A stretch of 64,000 bases of DNA from positions 4,829,501 through 4,893,500 of the forward strand of contig NZ_CP146991.1 in the NCBI RefSeq assembly GCF_001941975.2, given 5' to 3'. The position numbers and the translations under genes are program-made. The notes under the pieces were generated by a model that ran no database searches, was not told the origin of the DNA, and was given only the letters and a program-made list of their open reading frames with translations. Source of the stretch: Sporomusa sphaeroides DSM 2875 (GTDB lineage Bacteria > Bacillota > Negativicutes > Sporomusales > Sporomusaceae). This document shows positions 15,414 to 24,233 of the stretch, one piece after another; the stretch's first letter is position 1; every line of letters begins with the position of its first letter.

Positions 15414-17465
15414 TTATTTACCAGGGTTTTTGTATAGACCACGGAAGTCCAACGCTTTTACGCCGAACTCGGAACGAACCTTATAGGTAATTCCGTCTAC
15501 TTCAAAGCCAGGCTGCGTTTCAATGTATGGAGTATCTTCCCCGTTCAAGAATGCAACCTCTATCGTATCAATGAAACCAGGAGCCGTTGCAAAATAATAG
15601 GCGTCCGGATCTACGGCATCCAACTGTGCATCGGCTACTACCTCTAACAGGTTTTGAAATACATTAGTTGCTGCATTGTTAGCCCCTACATCCACGGCAG
15701 ATTTTACAAGCTGCATCGCATCAAACTGTAAGGCTACAGGGCCAATCCAAAACGCCGGCGTAATGTTAAGCGGAACGGCATCCTTCTTCTGCAGCCCTTT
15801 TTGTTTTGCCATGGCTGTGAACCCTGCCTTAAAAGTTTCCTTGCTTGGCGCTGCTTTGACTGTGGCTTCAATATTGGCATGAGGAGTGCTGAATAATGCA
15901 TTGCCGTCTGCCATTTTGGGGTTGCCGGTTAAAATGGAATAAACCGAATAATTGATGGTTAGCCGAGCAGCGGCACCAAACTTAGTCGGGATATCCGTCA
16001 ACGCTTGCAGATCATCGTTAATGATGTCTTCACGGGTTAAGCTGAATAGTTCGCCGTATTTTTCCAACTGGATATACTCGCCGGTATCAGACATAGCCAC
16101 ATATTTATACTCATTTCCTTTGGTGACTTTACGCAGTAACGGTGCCTCGCTCACCTGCACCCTGAGTGCTGGCTTATAATCATTCAGATTCCCTCGCTTG
16201 GTCCAACGTTGGTAAGTTGTTGGTGCAGTTTGATATGCCGTCATAAGAGATTTATTTGCAACGTTGGCCAGGACACTGGGGAAGTCCGATGTGGAAATAA
16301 CGGCTCTGACCAGTTCCCTGCGATCATACCCACGAAATGCTTTGCCATGCGTACGTTGATATATTTCACGCGCCAGGTCAATCATCGTCATTCCCCGCAG
16401 GCTTTCAAACCCGGCCGCCGGTTTCTCAACTTTTAGACCAGCTCTGAAAGACATTGCATCGGAAGCAGCTGCGCGAAATTTATCCACATCCTCCTGGCCG
16501 AATTCAATTGCAGGGGTTTCAATTGGTGTTCGTTGTTTAGCTAATCGCTGGACAATTTCTTTATTAACATCAGCAACGGTAACACCAGAACGTATGAATT
16601 CCGTAGTGTCTAATTCTAATTGGGGAAAATTCCTGCAAAGTTCAGTAATTTCCAGTGCTCTCTGCGTTTCCTGTGCTCTAATTTCTTCAGGGGTTTGATT
16701 AGTTGTTTTACTTTGAGTATTGGTTTCAGGCATAGGTTGTTCACTCCTTTGTTCTTCTTGATTATTTTGAATTTGCGGTTGTGTCAATACTGGTTCAAAC
16801 TTTACCGTTACTGCTTCTGGTTTAAGCAATGACCGAACACTTTCATCGTTCTTTAAAACATCTGCTATAATCCCAGCAATATCTGTTTCCTCTTGTTCCA
16901 ACGACCTGCCAATTCCTACATTGGGATCAGCTGCCGTTGGTTCTAGACTAACTTCAAATGGTTCCCAGTCAATTACAATTTCACAGGGGCCAGCAAAACC
17001 ACGAACTACTTTTCCTGGTTCAACAACTGTATAAGCATTAGTAACATAGCCCATAGAAACCCCACGCAAGGATTCGCTATCGACCTTCCCTTTGATTTCT
17101 TGCGCTTTAGTATCACTATCAAATCGCACTTTGATGCGACATGTTCTTGCCTGTTCATCTTGCCAGGCATCAACAATTGGGCCTAGAGGTACTAATCCGT
17201 GATTTGGATCTCGTCCATGGGCAAATAAAAAAGAGCCAACTGTTTTTAGTCGCTCTAATTTTGGTTCGCCTGGGTCATGACCTAGAATTTCAGTCCCCCA
17301 CCAACGCGGGACTGGAGTTTCACTGGAAAAACTAAATTCATACACACCATCTTCGCCATCAACAGCTCTCATATCAGCGAGCTCTAAATAGCGATATTGT
17401 TTAGTCCCCTGCTCCTGTTGCCGGCGTTTTTTTGTTTCCTCCGCCTTCATCGGCAATATCATCAC
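15414..17465 (-). CDS. Prohead protease-major capsid fusion protein
   Basis: A 683-residue protein joining two usually separate functions. Residues about 20-190 are a HK97/U35-type prohead serine protease: FLFAHGRDPNHGLVPLG (candidate catalytic His83) and SLRGVSMGY (candidate Ser137), then the family-typical IDWEPFEVSLEPTAADPNVG. A Gln/Glu/Thr-rich linker at about 190-330 may be a scaffold/delta domain. From about residue 340 it is a Mu gpT-like major head protein (GMTMIDLAREIYQRTHG, TTYQRWTKRGNLNDYKPALR, ALFSTPHANIEATV). The precursor is presumably self-cleaved. The start is uncertain (GTG/ATG at 17465/17462, or the ATG at 17450). It overlaps the portal end by 65 bases. Confidence 0.9.
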   Translation of the reverse strand: MMILPMKAEETKKRRQQEQGTKQYRYLELADMRAVDGEDGVYEFSFSSETPVPRWWGTEILGHDPGEPKLERLKTVGSFLFAHGRDPNHGLVPLGPIVDAWQDEQARTCRIKVRFDSDTKAQEIKGKVDSESLRGVSMGYVTNAYTVVEPGKVVRGFAGPCEIVIDWEPFEVSLEPTAADPNVGIGRSLEQEETDIAGIIADVLKNDESVRSLLKPEAVTVKFEPVLTQPQIQNNQEEQRSEQPMPETNTQSKTTNQTPEEIRAQETQRALEITELCRNFPQLELDTTEFIRSGVTVADVNKEIVQRLAKQRTPIETPAIEFGQEDVDKFRAAASDAMSFRAGLKVEKPAAGFESLRGMTMIDLAREIYQRTHGKAFRGYDRRELVRAVISTSDFPSVLANVANKSLMTAYQTAPTTYQRWTKRGNLNDYKPALRVQVSEAPLLRKVTKGNEYKYVAMSDTGEYIQLEKYGELFSLTREDIINDDLQALTDIPTKFGAAARLTINYSVYSILTGNPKMADGNALFSTPHANIEATVKAAPSKETFKAGFTAMAKQKGLQKKDAVPLNITPAFWIGPVALQFDAMQLVKSAVDVGANNAATNVFQNLLEVVADAQLDAVDPDAYYFATAPGFIDTIEVAFLNGEDTPYIETQPGFEVDGITYKVRSEFGVKALDFRGLYKNPGK

Positions 17466-18909
17466 TCCCTAATCCTTTATCTTGTATGTACTTTTTCTCC
17501 CTGGCTCTTTGATCAACAACCTCCTTCCAATCCTTGCCCTGTTCAGCGCATTTTTCTTCCAAAGTAGCAAAGTTTGCATCAACCTCCTCGCCGCTGGCCT
17601 TTACATCTTTCAGCGGATCAATCCATGTCCAACCTGGCGGAATCCATACATGCTCCAAATACCGTTCTTTTTCCTGCCAAAAATCCTTAATGTTGACCTC
17701 GCCAGTTAAAACGGCGCTCATAATGAATTCATTGAAAATTTCAATACAGGCATGCTCAATAAGATAATCCTGTATTGGTTCGAATGTTTTTCGATCTTCC
17801 AACAATCCTTGTCGAGCCGAAGAGTAGGTTACCTTAGACACATCCCTACTAACCATTTCATAACTGAGGCCTTGACCAGCACCAACCAAGCGCTGCTGTT
17901 GCTCTACAAAATCCTTTGTGTTTGTTGGGATATTCCCGGGATTAGCAACCTCAATGTCTTCGCCTGGCTGCAAGTATTCAATCATACCTGGTTCAATAGT
18001 ATCTACCCGTTTAGGGCTTTTTTGTCCATCGACCGGCATTTTTTGGATTCTTGCGTATGGGTTCGAATTACCAGGTGCAGCTTTAATAAACATAGAAAAA
18101 CAAGCGGCAATTCTTGCTTTCACTCGCTCAGCTTCGAGGTATTCTCCGGAATCACGAATTGAATCCATGGAACTTGCTAATTCAGAAATACCACGAACCT
18201 GAGTCGGTCTGGTTTTACTAAAGAGATGAATTACTCGGTCAGCAGACACCCGAATTGAATTAACTGCAAAATAGCCGTCTGGCAGGGTTTCATAAAGCCA
18301 ATATGCTACCGGTTTATTCACCTTGTTGACTTCCACACCAGATTTTACAAGATTTCCGTTTTCTCCATACTGGCGAGATGTATCTAGCTGATCCGGCTCT
18401 ATTAACTGAATTTTAAAAGGTATTTTGGCTGTAGCATCAAAGGTCTTAATAATAAAAATTTCACCGTCTACAATACGCCGGCGAATAAGCATTCTCATTA
18501 TTTCGTTGAAGGATGACTGACCGGTAACATCGCAGTTTTCATGACGGCACCACTTTTTCCAGGCTTTTTCAATAGCTTTGTTAATTTTTTCGTCATCTTC
18601 GCCGTTTTTCTTTTTTACCCGCGCCTGGAAATTAAAACCCCGTCCAACGACATTACGTTCAAATGACAAAATAACACTTTTTGCGATGTCATTATTGCGT
18701 TCTAAATCCCTTGCCCGCCGTAGTAAACGCTCACGATATGGCCGATCAATCTGTTCTGCTGTCCCGCCGGCTGCGGCCCATCCTGATCCTAGTCTGTCCA
18801 TACGAGCGGCGTCATAATTTCGAAGTGTTTCACCGGCTTGCCGGTAGGCTTCCCTTTCATAGGCCCAGCGTGGCGAAATCATGGAAATGACTTTATCAAT
18901 GAAATTCAT
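17401..18909 (-). CDS. Portal protein (lambda-type)
   Basis: A 502-residue dodecameric portal. Signatures are KSVILSFERNVVGRGFNFQA, IRMLIRRRIVDGEIFIIK equivalents, IQLIEPDQLDTSRQYGENGN, RPTQVRGISELASSMDSIRD and YSSARQGLLEDRKTFEPIQD, all typical of the lambda portal family. It lies just downstream of the gpW-like joiner and upstream of the capsid gene, as in lambda. Its last 22 codons overlap the capsid-fusion start. Confidence 0.94.
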   Translation of the reverse strand: MNFIDKVISMISPRWAYEREAYRQAGETLRNYDAARMDRLGSGWAAAGGTAEQIDRPYRERLLRRARDLERNNDIAKSVILSFERNVVGRGFNFQARVKKKNGEDDEKINKAIEKAWKKWCRHENCDVTGQSSFNEIMRMLIRRRIVDGEIFIIKTFDATAKIPFKIQLIEPDQLDTSRQYGENGNLVKSGVEVNKVNKPVAYWLYETLPDGYFAVNSIRVSADRVIHLFSKTRPTQVRGISELASSMDSIRDSGEYLEAERVKARIAACFSMFIKAAPGNSNPYARIQKMPVDGQKSPKRVDTIEPGMIEYLQPGEDIEVANPGNIPTNTKDFVEQQQRLVGAGQGLSYEMVSRDVSKVTYSSARQGLLEDRKTFEPIQDYLIEHACIEIFNEFIMSAVLTGEVNIKDFWQEKERYLEHVWIPPGWTWIDPLKDVKASGEEVDANFATLEEKCAEQGKDWKEVVDQRAREKKYIQDKGLGSDDIADEGGGNKKTPATGAGD

Positions 18910-18919
18910 AAACTACCTC

Positions 18920-19126
18920 CTACCGCGTCGGCCATCGAGCGTATGCCCGGGTTGTTCCCAAAGATTCGTAAGAAATTTGCTGTTTTAAAGCTGCTTCGCG
19001 CTCGTATAAGGTTTTTAGATTTGCGTGAACAACATTTTTACTTCCTATTCCATATTCTTGGGCACCGGTTTCAATTGCAGCAATCTTCGCCTGTACCCGG
19101 GCAAGCTGTTCTTGAAGCGTTTCCAT
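18920..19126 (-). CDS. gpW-like head-tail joining protein
   Basis: A 68-residue protein when started at the ATG at 19126, which has GAGGAGG nine bases upstream; this is exactly the length of lambda gpW. It is a helical hairpin with a heptad-like N-terminal half (METLQEQLARVQAKIAAIET) and a C-terminal YEREAALKQQISYESL. It lies between terminase large subunit and portal, the gpW position. gpW plugs the portal after packaging. Two upstream ATGs exist. Confidence 0.75.
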   Translation of the reverse strand: METLQEQLARVQAKIAAIETGAQEYGIGSKNVVHANLKTLYEREAALKQQISYESLGTTRAYARWPTR

Positions 19127-19134
19127 ATTTTTCA

Positions 19135-21003
19135 TCACCTCCTCAGCCAATTGCTCTTCCTTGCTTCCCTCTCAATAGGCGGTACCGGAATCACTATCTC
19201 AGGCTCAACCAAATACCTCACTCCGGCTATTTCAGCTGCCAGAGCACAGTTAACCTCAACGTCCAGCATATGGTTTTGCGCATGACTGCTGATCGGCTGC
19301 CATTCATATGTTACTCGGCCTTTTTTATCTTTTTGCTCAATCTTTTGCTCAGAACAAATCATATCGGCATAGCGCCGGTCACAGCCTTGATATACATTCC
19401 ATGAGCCTGGAGCACCAGCAGGGACAGTTAGTCTGCCAGCTATAAAATCTTTGAATTGATTGGGATCAAAATTATACAGTAATAACCCGAAAAACTTATC
19501 CAGCTTGGTAACAGTATATCGTGCTTTTAGCGGTTTTGATGAGCCTTTAGTGGGCAGGCATATACCCTGGTGCTCCGCGCAGAACTGGTATACTTCATCG
19601 GTATTGTAACCAGAGTCAATGCAAGCTAGGTTAATATAATAGGCCTCACCCAATGTTGTTGGGTAAGGCCTATAGATAATATTTTCAATTTCTGCCCACG
19701 TTTCTACGCGGCCATAATCCACCAGCCACGATGTCAACTTCGGCCCCCACGCTCTAACTCCCCACCAAAAATGATTTAACTGCACATCAACGCCTAAAGT
19801 AAGCAACTGTGCTTTGTCAAAGACACGGCCTTGTTCATAATCCAATTGCTTTTCTAGCACTATATCTGATTTTAACCTGCTTGCTTTGTTTTCCCACGGC
19901 TCTGCTAGCCATGAATTCACAAAATTCATGAGATTGGACGGTGTATCCTTGGACTCTAGAAACTCTCTAGCGATACGGCCAAACGATACAAACGGGCTAT
20001 AAATCGAATTGAGATGATAAGCAACGGTTCGAATTCGCCCAATCGGTTTGTTTTCAGATACCCACTCGCCAAGCCTAAGCATGGTTTGCTTATGGCTATC
20101 GCTAATTTTACCACCACAATGAGCGCATTCATACCAAGCTACATCTTCTACTAACTTAGGATTATCCTTTATTTCCTCCGGCCATTTAACTCCGCCGCGG
20201 TCCCCTTTCTTTGCCGGTCGAAAAACAAACGGCTGCATAGCTTTGCAATGAGGGCAGGGCACATGGTATTTATACCGGACATCAGCCGCCATATAGGCAG
20301 GCCAAATATTTTTATTTTTTGTTACAGGGGTTGATGCATCAACAATTTTTTTATTATGGGGAAAAGCCTTGGTCCGTTCCTCCGTTAGTTTCATAGGACT
20401 TGCTTCATCACCAGACCATTTTTCGTATTTGTCAATTTCATCTCGAAACAAATAGCGAACCGGTCGGGATGCAGTTTGACTTGGAGAATTAGCGCTTAGT
20501 ATAGCTATGAACATGTCGGTAAAGTCCAGTTCAAGCTCTTTACTGCGAACATTAAACTTATCAGCAATAGATATTGTTGATGTAATCATGGGCTGTAAAC
20601 GCCTATTGCTTGAAAACTTGCCGGTACTTTCTTCCGGATATACTAACGCCGTTGGCCCGGGGTCCTGATCGATCAAATAGCCAATCATGTTATTGATGCA
20701 CTCGGTTTTAGCTGATTGCGATCCCCAAACTAAAATAATGCGTTCAATTTCTTTGTCGGTAAAGGCATCCATCGGCCCCCGCGTGTAAGGAGTGAAATCG
20801 GTGCGCCATGGACCAGGCTTGGAGCTGATCAAATCCAGCACACGATTCTTGTCCGCCCACTGCGAAACAGTCATTCGCTCCGGCGGTTTTAATGCTTGCC
20901 TTAATGCTAACGGAAACTCAATTACATTATCTTTTCTTCGTCTTTTTGGCTTTTCGATACTGGCTGGTGCTGGAGAGTTGTTCAAGGAGGTCATGGACGG
21001 CAT
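19135..21003 (-). CDS. Terminase large subunit (lambda gpA family)
   Basis: A 622-residue packaging motor ATPase/nuclease. It carries the GpA signatures: Walker A WGSQSAKT at residues 93-100, PTALVYPEESTGKFSSNRRL, RPVRYLFRDEIDKYEKWSGD (Walker B plus C-motif region), YECAHCGGKISDSHKQTML, and the nuclease-domain stretch LTLGVDVQLNHFWWGVRAWG. The Cys pair in CPHCKAM and YECAHC suggests a zinc knuckle typical of this family. The 5' end overlaps the small subunit gene by 77 bases. Confidence 0.95.
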   Translation of the reverse strand: MPSMTSLNNSPAPASIEKPKRRRKDNVIEFPLALRQALKPPERMTVSQWADKNRVLDLISSKPGPWRTDFTPYTRGPMDAFTDKEIERIILVWGSQSAKTECINNMIGYLIDQDPGPTALVYPEESTGKFSSNRRLQPMITSTISIADKFNVRSKELELDFTDMFIAILSANSPSQTASRPVRYLFRDEIDKYEKWSGDEASPMKLTEERTKAFPHNKKIVDASTPVTKNKNIWPAYMAADVRYKYHVPCPHCKAMQPFVFRPAKKGDRGGVKWPEEIKDNPKLVEDVAWYECAHCGGKISDSHKQTMLRLGEWVSENKPIGRIRTVAYHLNSIYSPFVSFGRIAREFLESKDTPSNLMNFVNSWLAEPWENKASRLKSDIVLEKQLDYEQGRVFDKAQLLTLGVDVQLNHFWWGVRAWGPKLTSWLVDYGRVETWAEIENIIYRPYPTTLGEAYYINLACIDSGYNTDEVYQFCAEHQGICLPTKGSSKPLKARYTVTKLDKFFGLLLYNFDPNQFKDFIAGRLTVPAGAPGSWNVYQGCDRRYADMICSEQKIEQKDKKGRVTYEWQPISSHAQNHMLDVEVNCALAAEIAGVRYLVEPEIVIPVPPIEREARKSNWLRR

Positions 21004-21460
21004 CAGTCATCACTTTCTCTACAGAGCGCATATCCAAGTGTGCAAGTTCTGGGGCAATTGTCCTTGACCATAAAAGCAAGTTTGTTTTTAATTGATTTCC
21101 AATAACCATCCATTGCCTGTCCACCTCCTCTTTAGGGATATATTCGCCCTTCAGTACTCCAAGCTGTAGTTTTTCTTTTTCAGCTTTCATTTCGCGATAA
21201 TCGGCATCAGATTTAAGCTTGCGAGCTTCATTGCTCAAAGGCGCATTACTGCCAGCACCAAGGCCACCTAGCCATTCATTCAGCTTTTGAATATTCCACC
21301 AGCCACGGGCCTCATTGGGAGCTCCACGCTTTTTCCAATCAATCAAGGTCCGTGGTGTAACGTTAAAAAACTTGGCTGTCATTTCCGAATTTAGGTAAAA
21401 AAAATCACCTTCAAATTTTATCCATGAAGGCACAGTAATACTAGATTTTATAGTTGCCAT
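20927..21460 (-). CDS. Terminase small subunit (Nu1-like)
   Basis: A 177-residue DNA-recognition subunit. The N-terminal third is a winged helix-turn-helix of the Nu1 type (EMTAKFFNVTPRTLIDWKKR, then WWNIQKLNEWLGGL), which binds cos-type sites. The rest is helical (LKSDADYREMKAEKEKLQLG; GEYIPKEEVDRQWMVIGNQL) and should contact the large subunit. With a GpA-type large subunit this suggests cos packaging. The gene overlaps the large subunit gene. Confidence 0.9.
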   Translation of the reverse strand: MATIKSSITVPSWIKFEGDFFYLNSEMTAKFFNVTPRTLIDWKKRGAPNEARGWWNIQKLNEWLGGLGAGSNAPLSNEARKLKSDADYREMKAEKEKLQLGVLKGEYIPKEEVDRQWMVIGNQLKTNLLLWSRTIAPELAHLDMRSVEKVMTDAVHDLLEQLSSTSQYRKAKKTKKR

Positions 21461-21557
21461 AATATTTTCGATTACCTCACTTAATTCGGAAAATCGGAAG
21501 TGGATTTTTCAGTTTTCACAGAGACAAAAGTCGGGGCTCGCAAGACCCTCAAGCCGT

Positions 21558-21743
21558 CTACCCCTCCGGAAGGACCCATTTATCATCAGCCGTTCTCGAA
21601 TGGCCGGGGCCATCCAGACCACTCTCCCATAGCCGTTGCAGTCTGTCTGATGCTAATGATGGAGGAGTTACACAAATAAACCTTGTCACTTGTTCTGACT
21701 TGCCAACGTTTCGAGTTTTATTTAACACAATATAGTCAGTCAC
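21558..21743 (-). CDS. Hypothetical small protein before terS
   Basis: A 61-residue protein from a GTG at 21743 with AGAGAGGC upstream inside the end of the previous gene. It has no recognised family; VGKSEQVTRFICVTPPSLAS is basic and the C-terminus acidic. Its position just before the terminase small subunit, in the same orientation and with good ribosome-binding spacing, is the main reason to accept it. Confidence 0.45.
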   Translation of the reverse strand: MTDYIVLNKTRNVGKSEQVTRFICVTPPSLASDRLQRLWESGLDGPGHSRTADDKWVLPEG

Positions 21744-21747
21744 GTTA

Positions 21748-21963
21748 TCAGCCTCTCTTTCGTTTCATCCTGCCTTTATCACGCTGACATATCCCCGCAT
21801 TCGTTCGCATCAACTCACGATAGTTATCACCACGCGGCCGCTTACGATAGGTGACACACTGCCGGTCAACGTTATACACTCGGTTAACTGTACAAAGCTG
21901 CTCTGGATTATCGTTGTGCTGGCAGATTGAGTTGCAATAAAGTTTTTCCGGCAAGTGGGTCAC
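21748..21963 (-). CDS. Hypothetical small Cys-containing protein
   Basis: A 71-residue basic protein with five Cys residues (LYCNSICQHNDNPEQLCTVN, RQCVTYRKRPRGDNYRELMR, AGICQRDKGRMKRKR). The spacing C-x3-C ... C could bind zinc. No family recognised. It follows a terminator by a few bases and precedes the 61-residue protein by four bases, so these two look like the start of the packaging operon. Confidence 0.5.
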   Translation of the reverse strand: MTHLPEKLYCNSICQHNDNPEQLCTVNRVYNVDRQCVTYRKRPRGDNYRELMRTNAGICQRDKGRMKRKRG

Positions 21964-21975
21964 CTCCGTTATGGG

Positions 21976-22001
21976 TAAAAAAAGAGCCCCGGTTAGGGCT
22001 C
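21976..22001 (-). terminator. Terminator after the membrane-coiled-coil cargo gene
   Basis: On the minus strand GAGCCC-TAACCG-GGGCTC followed by TTTTTTT. It overlaps the stop codon of the upstream gene and separates it from the packaging genes. Confidence 0.85.
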
Positions 22002-22677
22002 ATATTGTTGGATATTGTTGAGCAATAATTTTTAACTGTTTTAATCCATTCTCGGTTAACAATCCTTCTTTATTTACAATACCCATCTCAATTAACTTTG
22101 TACGCAAAGAAGGACTTGTAAGCATTTTAGACAATTGTTCTTCAATCTTTTTACAGTTTCTAGCTGAATTAATCGATAAATTCAAGTTTTCTCTACCAAA
22201 GCTTCTAACTAGCATCTTAAATATATTAAGATGTTGATTCGACATTACAGACAATTGTTGGTGTAAAACTGCTGTCTCTAATTGATTTTGCAACTCAGAA
22301 TATTTTACTTTTAGATTAGTTAATTCCTTATTTGCAGTTGATAAAGCTATTCGATATTTTTCAGCATCTTGCTCGTTTAATTTAGACTTTGTGATTAATT
22401 CCTGTATTAGTTTATCAACTTCGGCTTGCTTAGAATCTGCCTTTTCTTCGGTTTTAGCAACTTCCTCAATAATGTCAGGTGTTGTATCTTTAAATCTAAA
22501 GCTTAAGCCAAGCCCATTTCCTTCGAGTAATCGATCAAGTAAATCCTTTATAGCGTCCTTATGATTTCTCATAAATATAATAGCTATAACAGATATAGCT
22601 ATTGGCCATGATGCTATCACTTGAAATAATCGTATAACTATATCAGCCCATTTAAGGTAGAGTTCAGACCACTCCAT
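22000..22677 (-). CDS. Membrane-anchored coiled-coil protein of unknown function, terminator-flanked cargo gene
   Basis: A 225-residue protein with the ATG at 22677 (AAAGGATG upstream). Residues about 10-35 hold one transmembrane helix (LFQVIASWPIAISVIAIIFM), followed by a polar region (DAIKDLLDRLLEGNGLGLSF), a heptad-rich coiled coil at about 65-145, and a small C-terminal helical domain (LTSPSLRTKLIEMGIVNKEG). Codon use is visibly more AT-rich than in the flanking packaging genes. It has a terminator on each side, so it is probably transcribed on its own. A lysogenic-conversion role such as exclusion of other phages is inferred; no family recognised. Confidence 0.7.
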   Translation of the reverse strand: MEWSELYLKWADIVIRLFQVIASWPIAISVIAIIFMRNHKDAIKDLLDRLLEGNGLGLSFRFKDTTPDIIEEVAKTEEKADSKQAEVDKLIQELITKSKLNEQDAEKYRIALSTANKELTNLKVKYSELQNQLETAVLHQQLSVMSNQHLNIFKMLVRSFGRENLNLSINSARNCKKIEEQLSKMLTSPSLRTKLIEMGIVNKEGLLTENGLKQLKIIAQQYPTI

Positions 22678-22738
22678 AAACACACATCCTTTCACCAACT
22701 TACACCATTCGACAAAAGGCAATAAATTCCTGCTAACA

Positions 22739-22764
22739 GAAAAGCCGCCCAAATGGACGGCTTG
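22739..22764 (-). terminator. Terminator upstream of the cargo gene
   Basis: Minus-strand AAGCCGTCC-ATTT-GGGCGGCTT followed by TTC, with one G-U pair. It ends transcription coming from the late regulator gene and, with the terminator at 21976-22001, insulates the cargo gene. Confidence 0.72.
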
Positions 22765-22829
22765 CAATTTAAATATAATACTTTCAATTTATATTTTACT
22801 TTATTTATACTGCCATTTCAATGACATCT

Positions 22830-23552
22830 TTATGCCTTCTGTGATAGCCCGTCAATGCCGAATATTAAAGCACTTAGCCTGTTATAGTTGGCTTCCATGT
22901 CACGAAAAAAAGTTCTTTCTTCAATATCTTCCTGCTTGCAGATAGCTTCTCGGCTAGGCTTGGCGTTATCATCTTGAGGGAAATAAACCGCTTTAAGAAT
23001 CCGGTATCGTCGCATATCCTCAGGCTTCCCGGTGCGCTCGCAATAAATGCCGTAATGCATAACCATCTGGTCAATGTGTGCCAGGATCAGTTTGGTACGA
23101 GCAACCGACTGCTTGATAGAATGAATATAAGTTGTTGCGTCAGTATCGTCTAATGAATCCAGTATGTCAATGACATATCCATATTCGTTTTCAACTCGTT
23201 GCTCCTTTTCGTAGATAGCATTTTCGCAATGGTCTTTTAGTAACTCATATTTTTTTAGCAGCAGCTTTGTATTCCGGAGCCGTTTATCATGACGTGATTT
23301 AAACTGCCGGCGCTTCTGCTGTTCAGAGTGATTTAATGCAGCCTTAGCAGCAGTTTCGGATATAATCTCGACAATCATTTTTTCGGTTTCTGAATGGCTG
23401 TCAGACAGTCGCTTGAGCAATTTTGCTTTAGCGGCTGTTCTTATTGTTTCCTGCGCCCGTTCATGAATTTCGCGGCATTCCTTGCAAACATCAACACCGT
23501 AGAATTGTTTACAGTCCGGTTTTTCAGTGATGCATAAACTGCATGTAGTCAA
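22830..23552 (-). CDS. ArpU/RinA-like late transcription regulator with N-terminal zinc motif
   Basis: A 240-residue protein started at the TTG at 23552, which follows GGTGGTG; the open frame upstream overlaps another small gene. The N-terminus has CSLC...CKEC (four Cys, likely zinc), followed by long helices rich in Lys/Arg/Glu. The C-terminus, RYRILKAVYFPQDDN and DIEERTFFRDMEANYNRLSA, resembles the sigma-70 region-4-like helix-turn-helix of ArpU/RinA/DUF722-type regulators. These activate late genes and commonly lie just upstream of terS, as here. The family call is from pattern, not from a search. Confidence 0.65.
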   Translation of the reverse strand: MTTCSLCITEKPDCKQFYGVDVCKECREIHERAQETIRTAAKAKLLKRLSDSHSETEKMIVEIISETAAKAALNHSEQQKRRQFKSRHDKRLRNTKLLLKKYELLKDHCENAIYEKEQRVENEYGYVIDILDSLDDTDATTYIHSIKQSVARTKLILAHIDQMVMHYGIYCERTGKPEDMRRYRILKAVYFPQDDNAKPSREAICKQEDIEERTFFRDMEANYNRLSALIFGIDGLSQKA

Positions 23553-23556
23553 AATA

Positions 23557-23721
23557 TCACCACCCGTTTTTCTTGGAGTAAAAATTCTTGCTGGATTTAG
23601 GATACAACCCGCGACACTCGGCGCAGGGTTTATTGTGCGGATCCGCTTCGAAATGCTGGCAGCCATGGCAGAGCGGTGTTGGCATGGAGTTGGCTTCTGT
23701 GGTGTGGGGATATTTAATCAT
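23557..23721 (-). CDS. Small zinc-finger protein (CxxC...CxxC)
   Basis: A 54-residue protein, MIKYPHTTEANSMPTPLCHG.., with CHGCQHFEADPHNKPCAEC (two Cys pairs 11 residues apart) and a basic, aromatic C-terminus. ATGA overlap with the stop of the upstream gene and a stop just before the late regulator TTG show translational coupling at both ends. This is a common type of phage zinc ribbon; the function is unknown. Confidence 0.7.
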   Translation of the reverse strand: MIKYPHTTEANSMPTPLCHGCQHFEADPHNKPCAECRGLYPKSSKNFYSKKNGW

Positions 23722-24026
23722 TCAGGCACCTCCATAAACCGGACCGGGATATTATTTTCCCGGGCAAATTGTATTTCCATCTGGCATCCTTCGGACTGTC
23801 GCCAGTCGCCATAAACGTGGAGCTCATCTGAGCGGGCGAGTAACACCAGACAGTATTTGAGTACCAGTTCCTGCGGGCCGCGCGGGTCTACAAAATCGAA
23901 TGCATGTAATGGTGACAACGGGACGATTTCGCCAGCAGCAAGGAGTTGCTGGCATATTTTATTGACACGGGTTAAATTATTATCGATATCGCCCCTTAGC
24001 GGATGGGCTATGTATACGGTTTTCAA
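23718..24026 (-). CDS. DUF4406/nucleoside 2-deoxyribosyltransferase-like protein
   Basis: A 102-residue single-domain protein. It begins KTVYIAHPLRGDIDNNLTRV and ends DWRQSEGCQMEIQFARENNI, the pattern of DUF4406-type proteins (IAhP..gd...N......, then g...GC..E...A...) related to nucleoside 2-deoxyribosyltransferases. The catalytic Glu-type position (SEGCQMEIQFA) is present. It could modify or salvage nucleotides, or be a nucleotide-signal enzyme, but no activity can be assigned from sequence alone. Confidence 0.75.
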   Translation of the reverse strand: MKTVYIAHPLRGDIDNNLTRVNKICQQLLAAGEIVPLSPLHAFDFVDPRGPQELVLKYCLVLLARSDELHVYGDWRQSEGCQMEIQFARENNIPVRFMEVPE

Positions 24027-24074
24027 ATTTTCTCACTCCCAATTTTGAGTTGATTTTAATGGCAGGTTAGTTAA

Positions 24075-24233
24075 TTACCTCGGGAATTCCCTCAACTCTC
24101 GCATAACCGCCCGCCTTAGCGACTCCTTACCATGGTCTATATGCGCCTTACCGGACTGCCTATCCCACCGGCGCATCCTCTGTAACTCCCGCTTGTCCGG
24201 TATGCACGTTGCTGTGTAGCCTTTGCGGGTCAT
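24075..24233 (-). CDS. Hypothetical basic microprotein
   Basis: A 52-residue, very Arg/Lys-rich protein (MTRKGYTATCIPDKRELQRM...RELREFPR). Its ATG overlaps the TGA of the upstream gene (ATGA), which supports translation. A single Cys and many basic residues suggest nucleic-acid binding, which is inference. No family recognised. Confidence 0.5.
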   Translation of the reverse strand: MTRKGYTATCIPDKRELQRMRRWDRQSGKAHIDHGKESLRRAVMRELREFPR

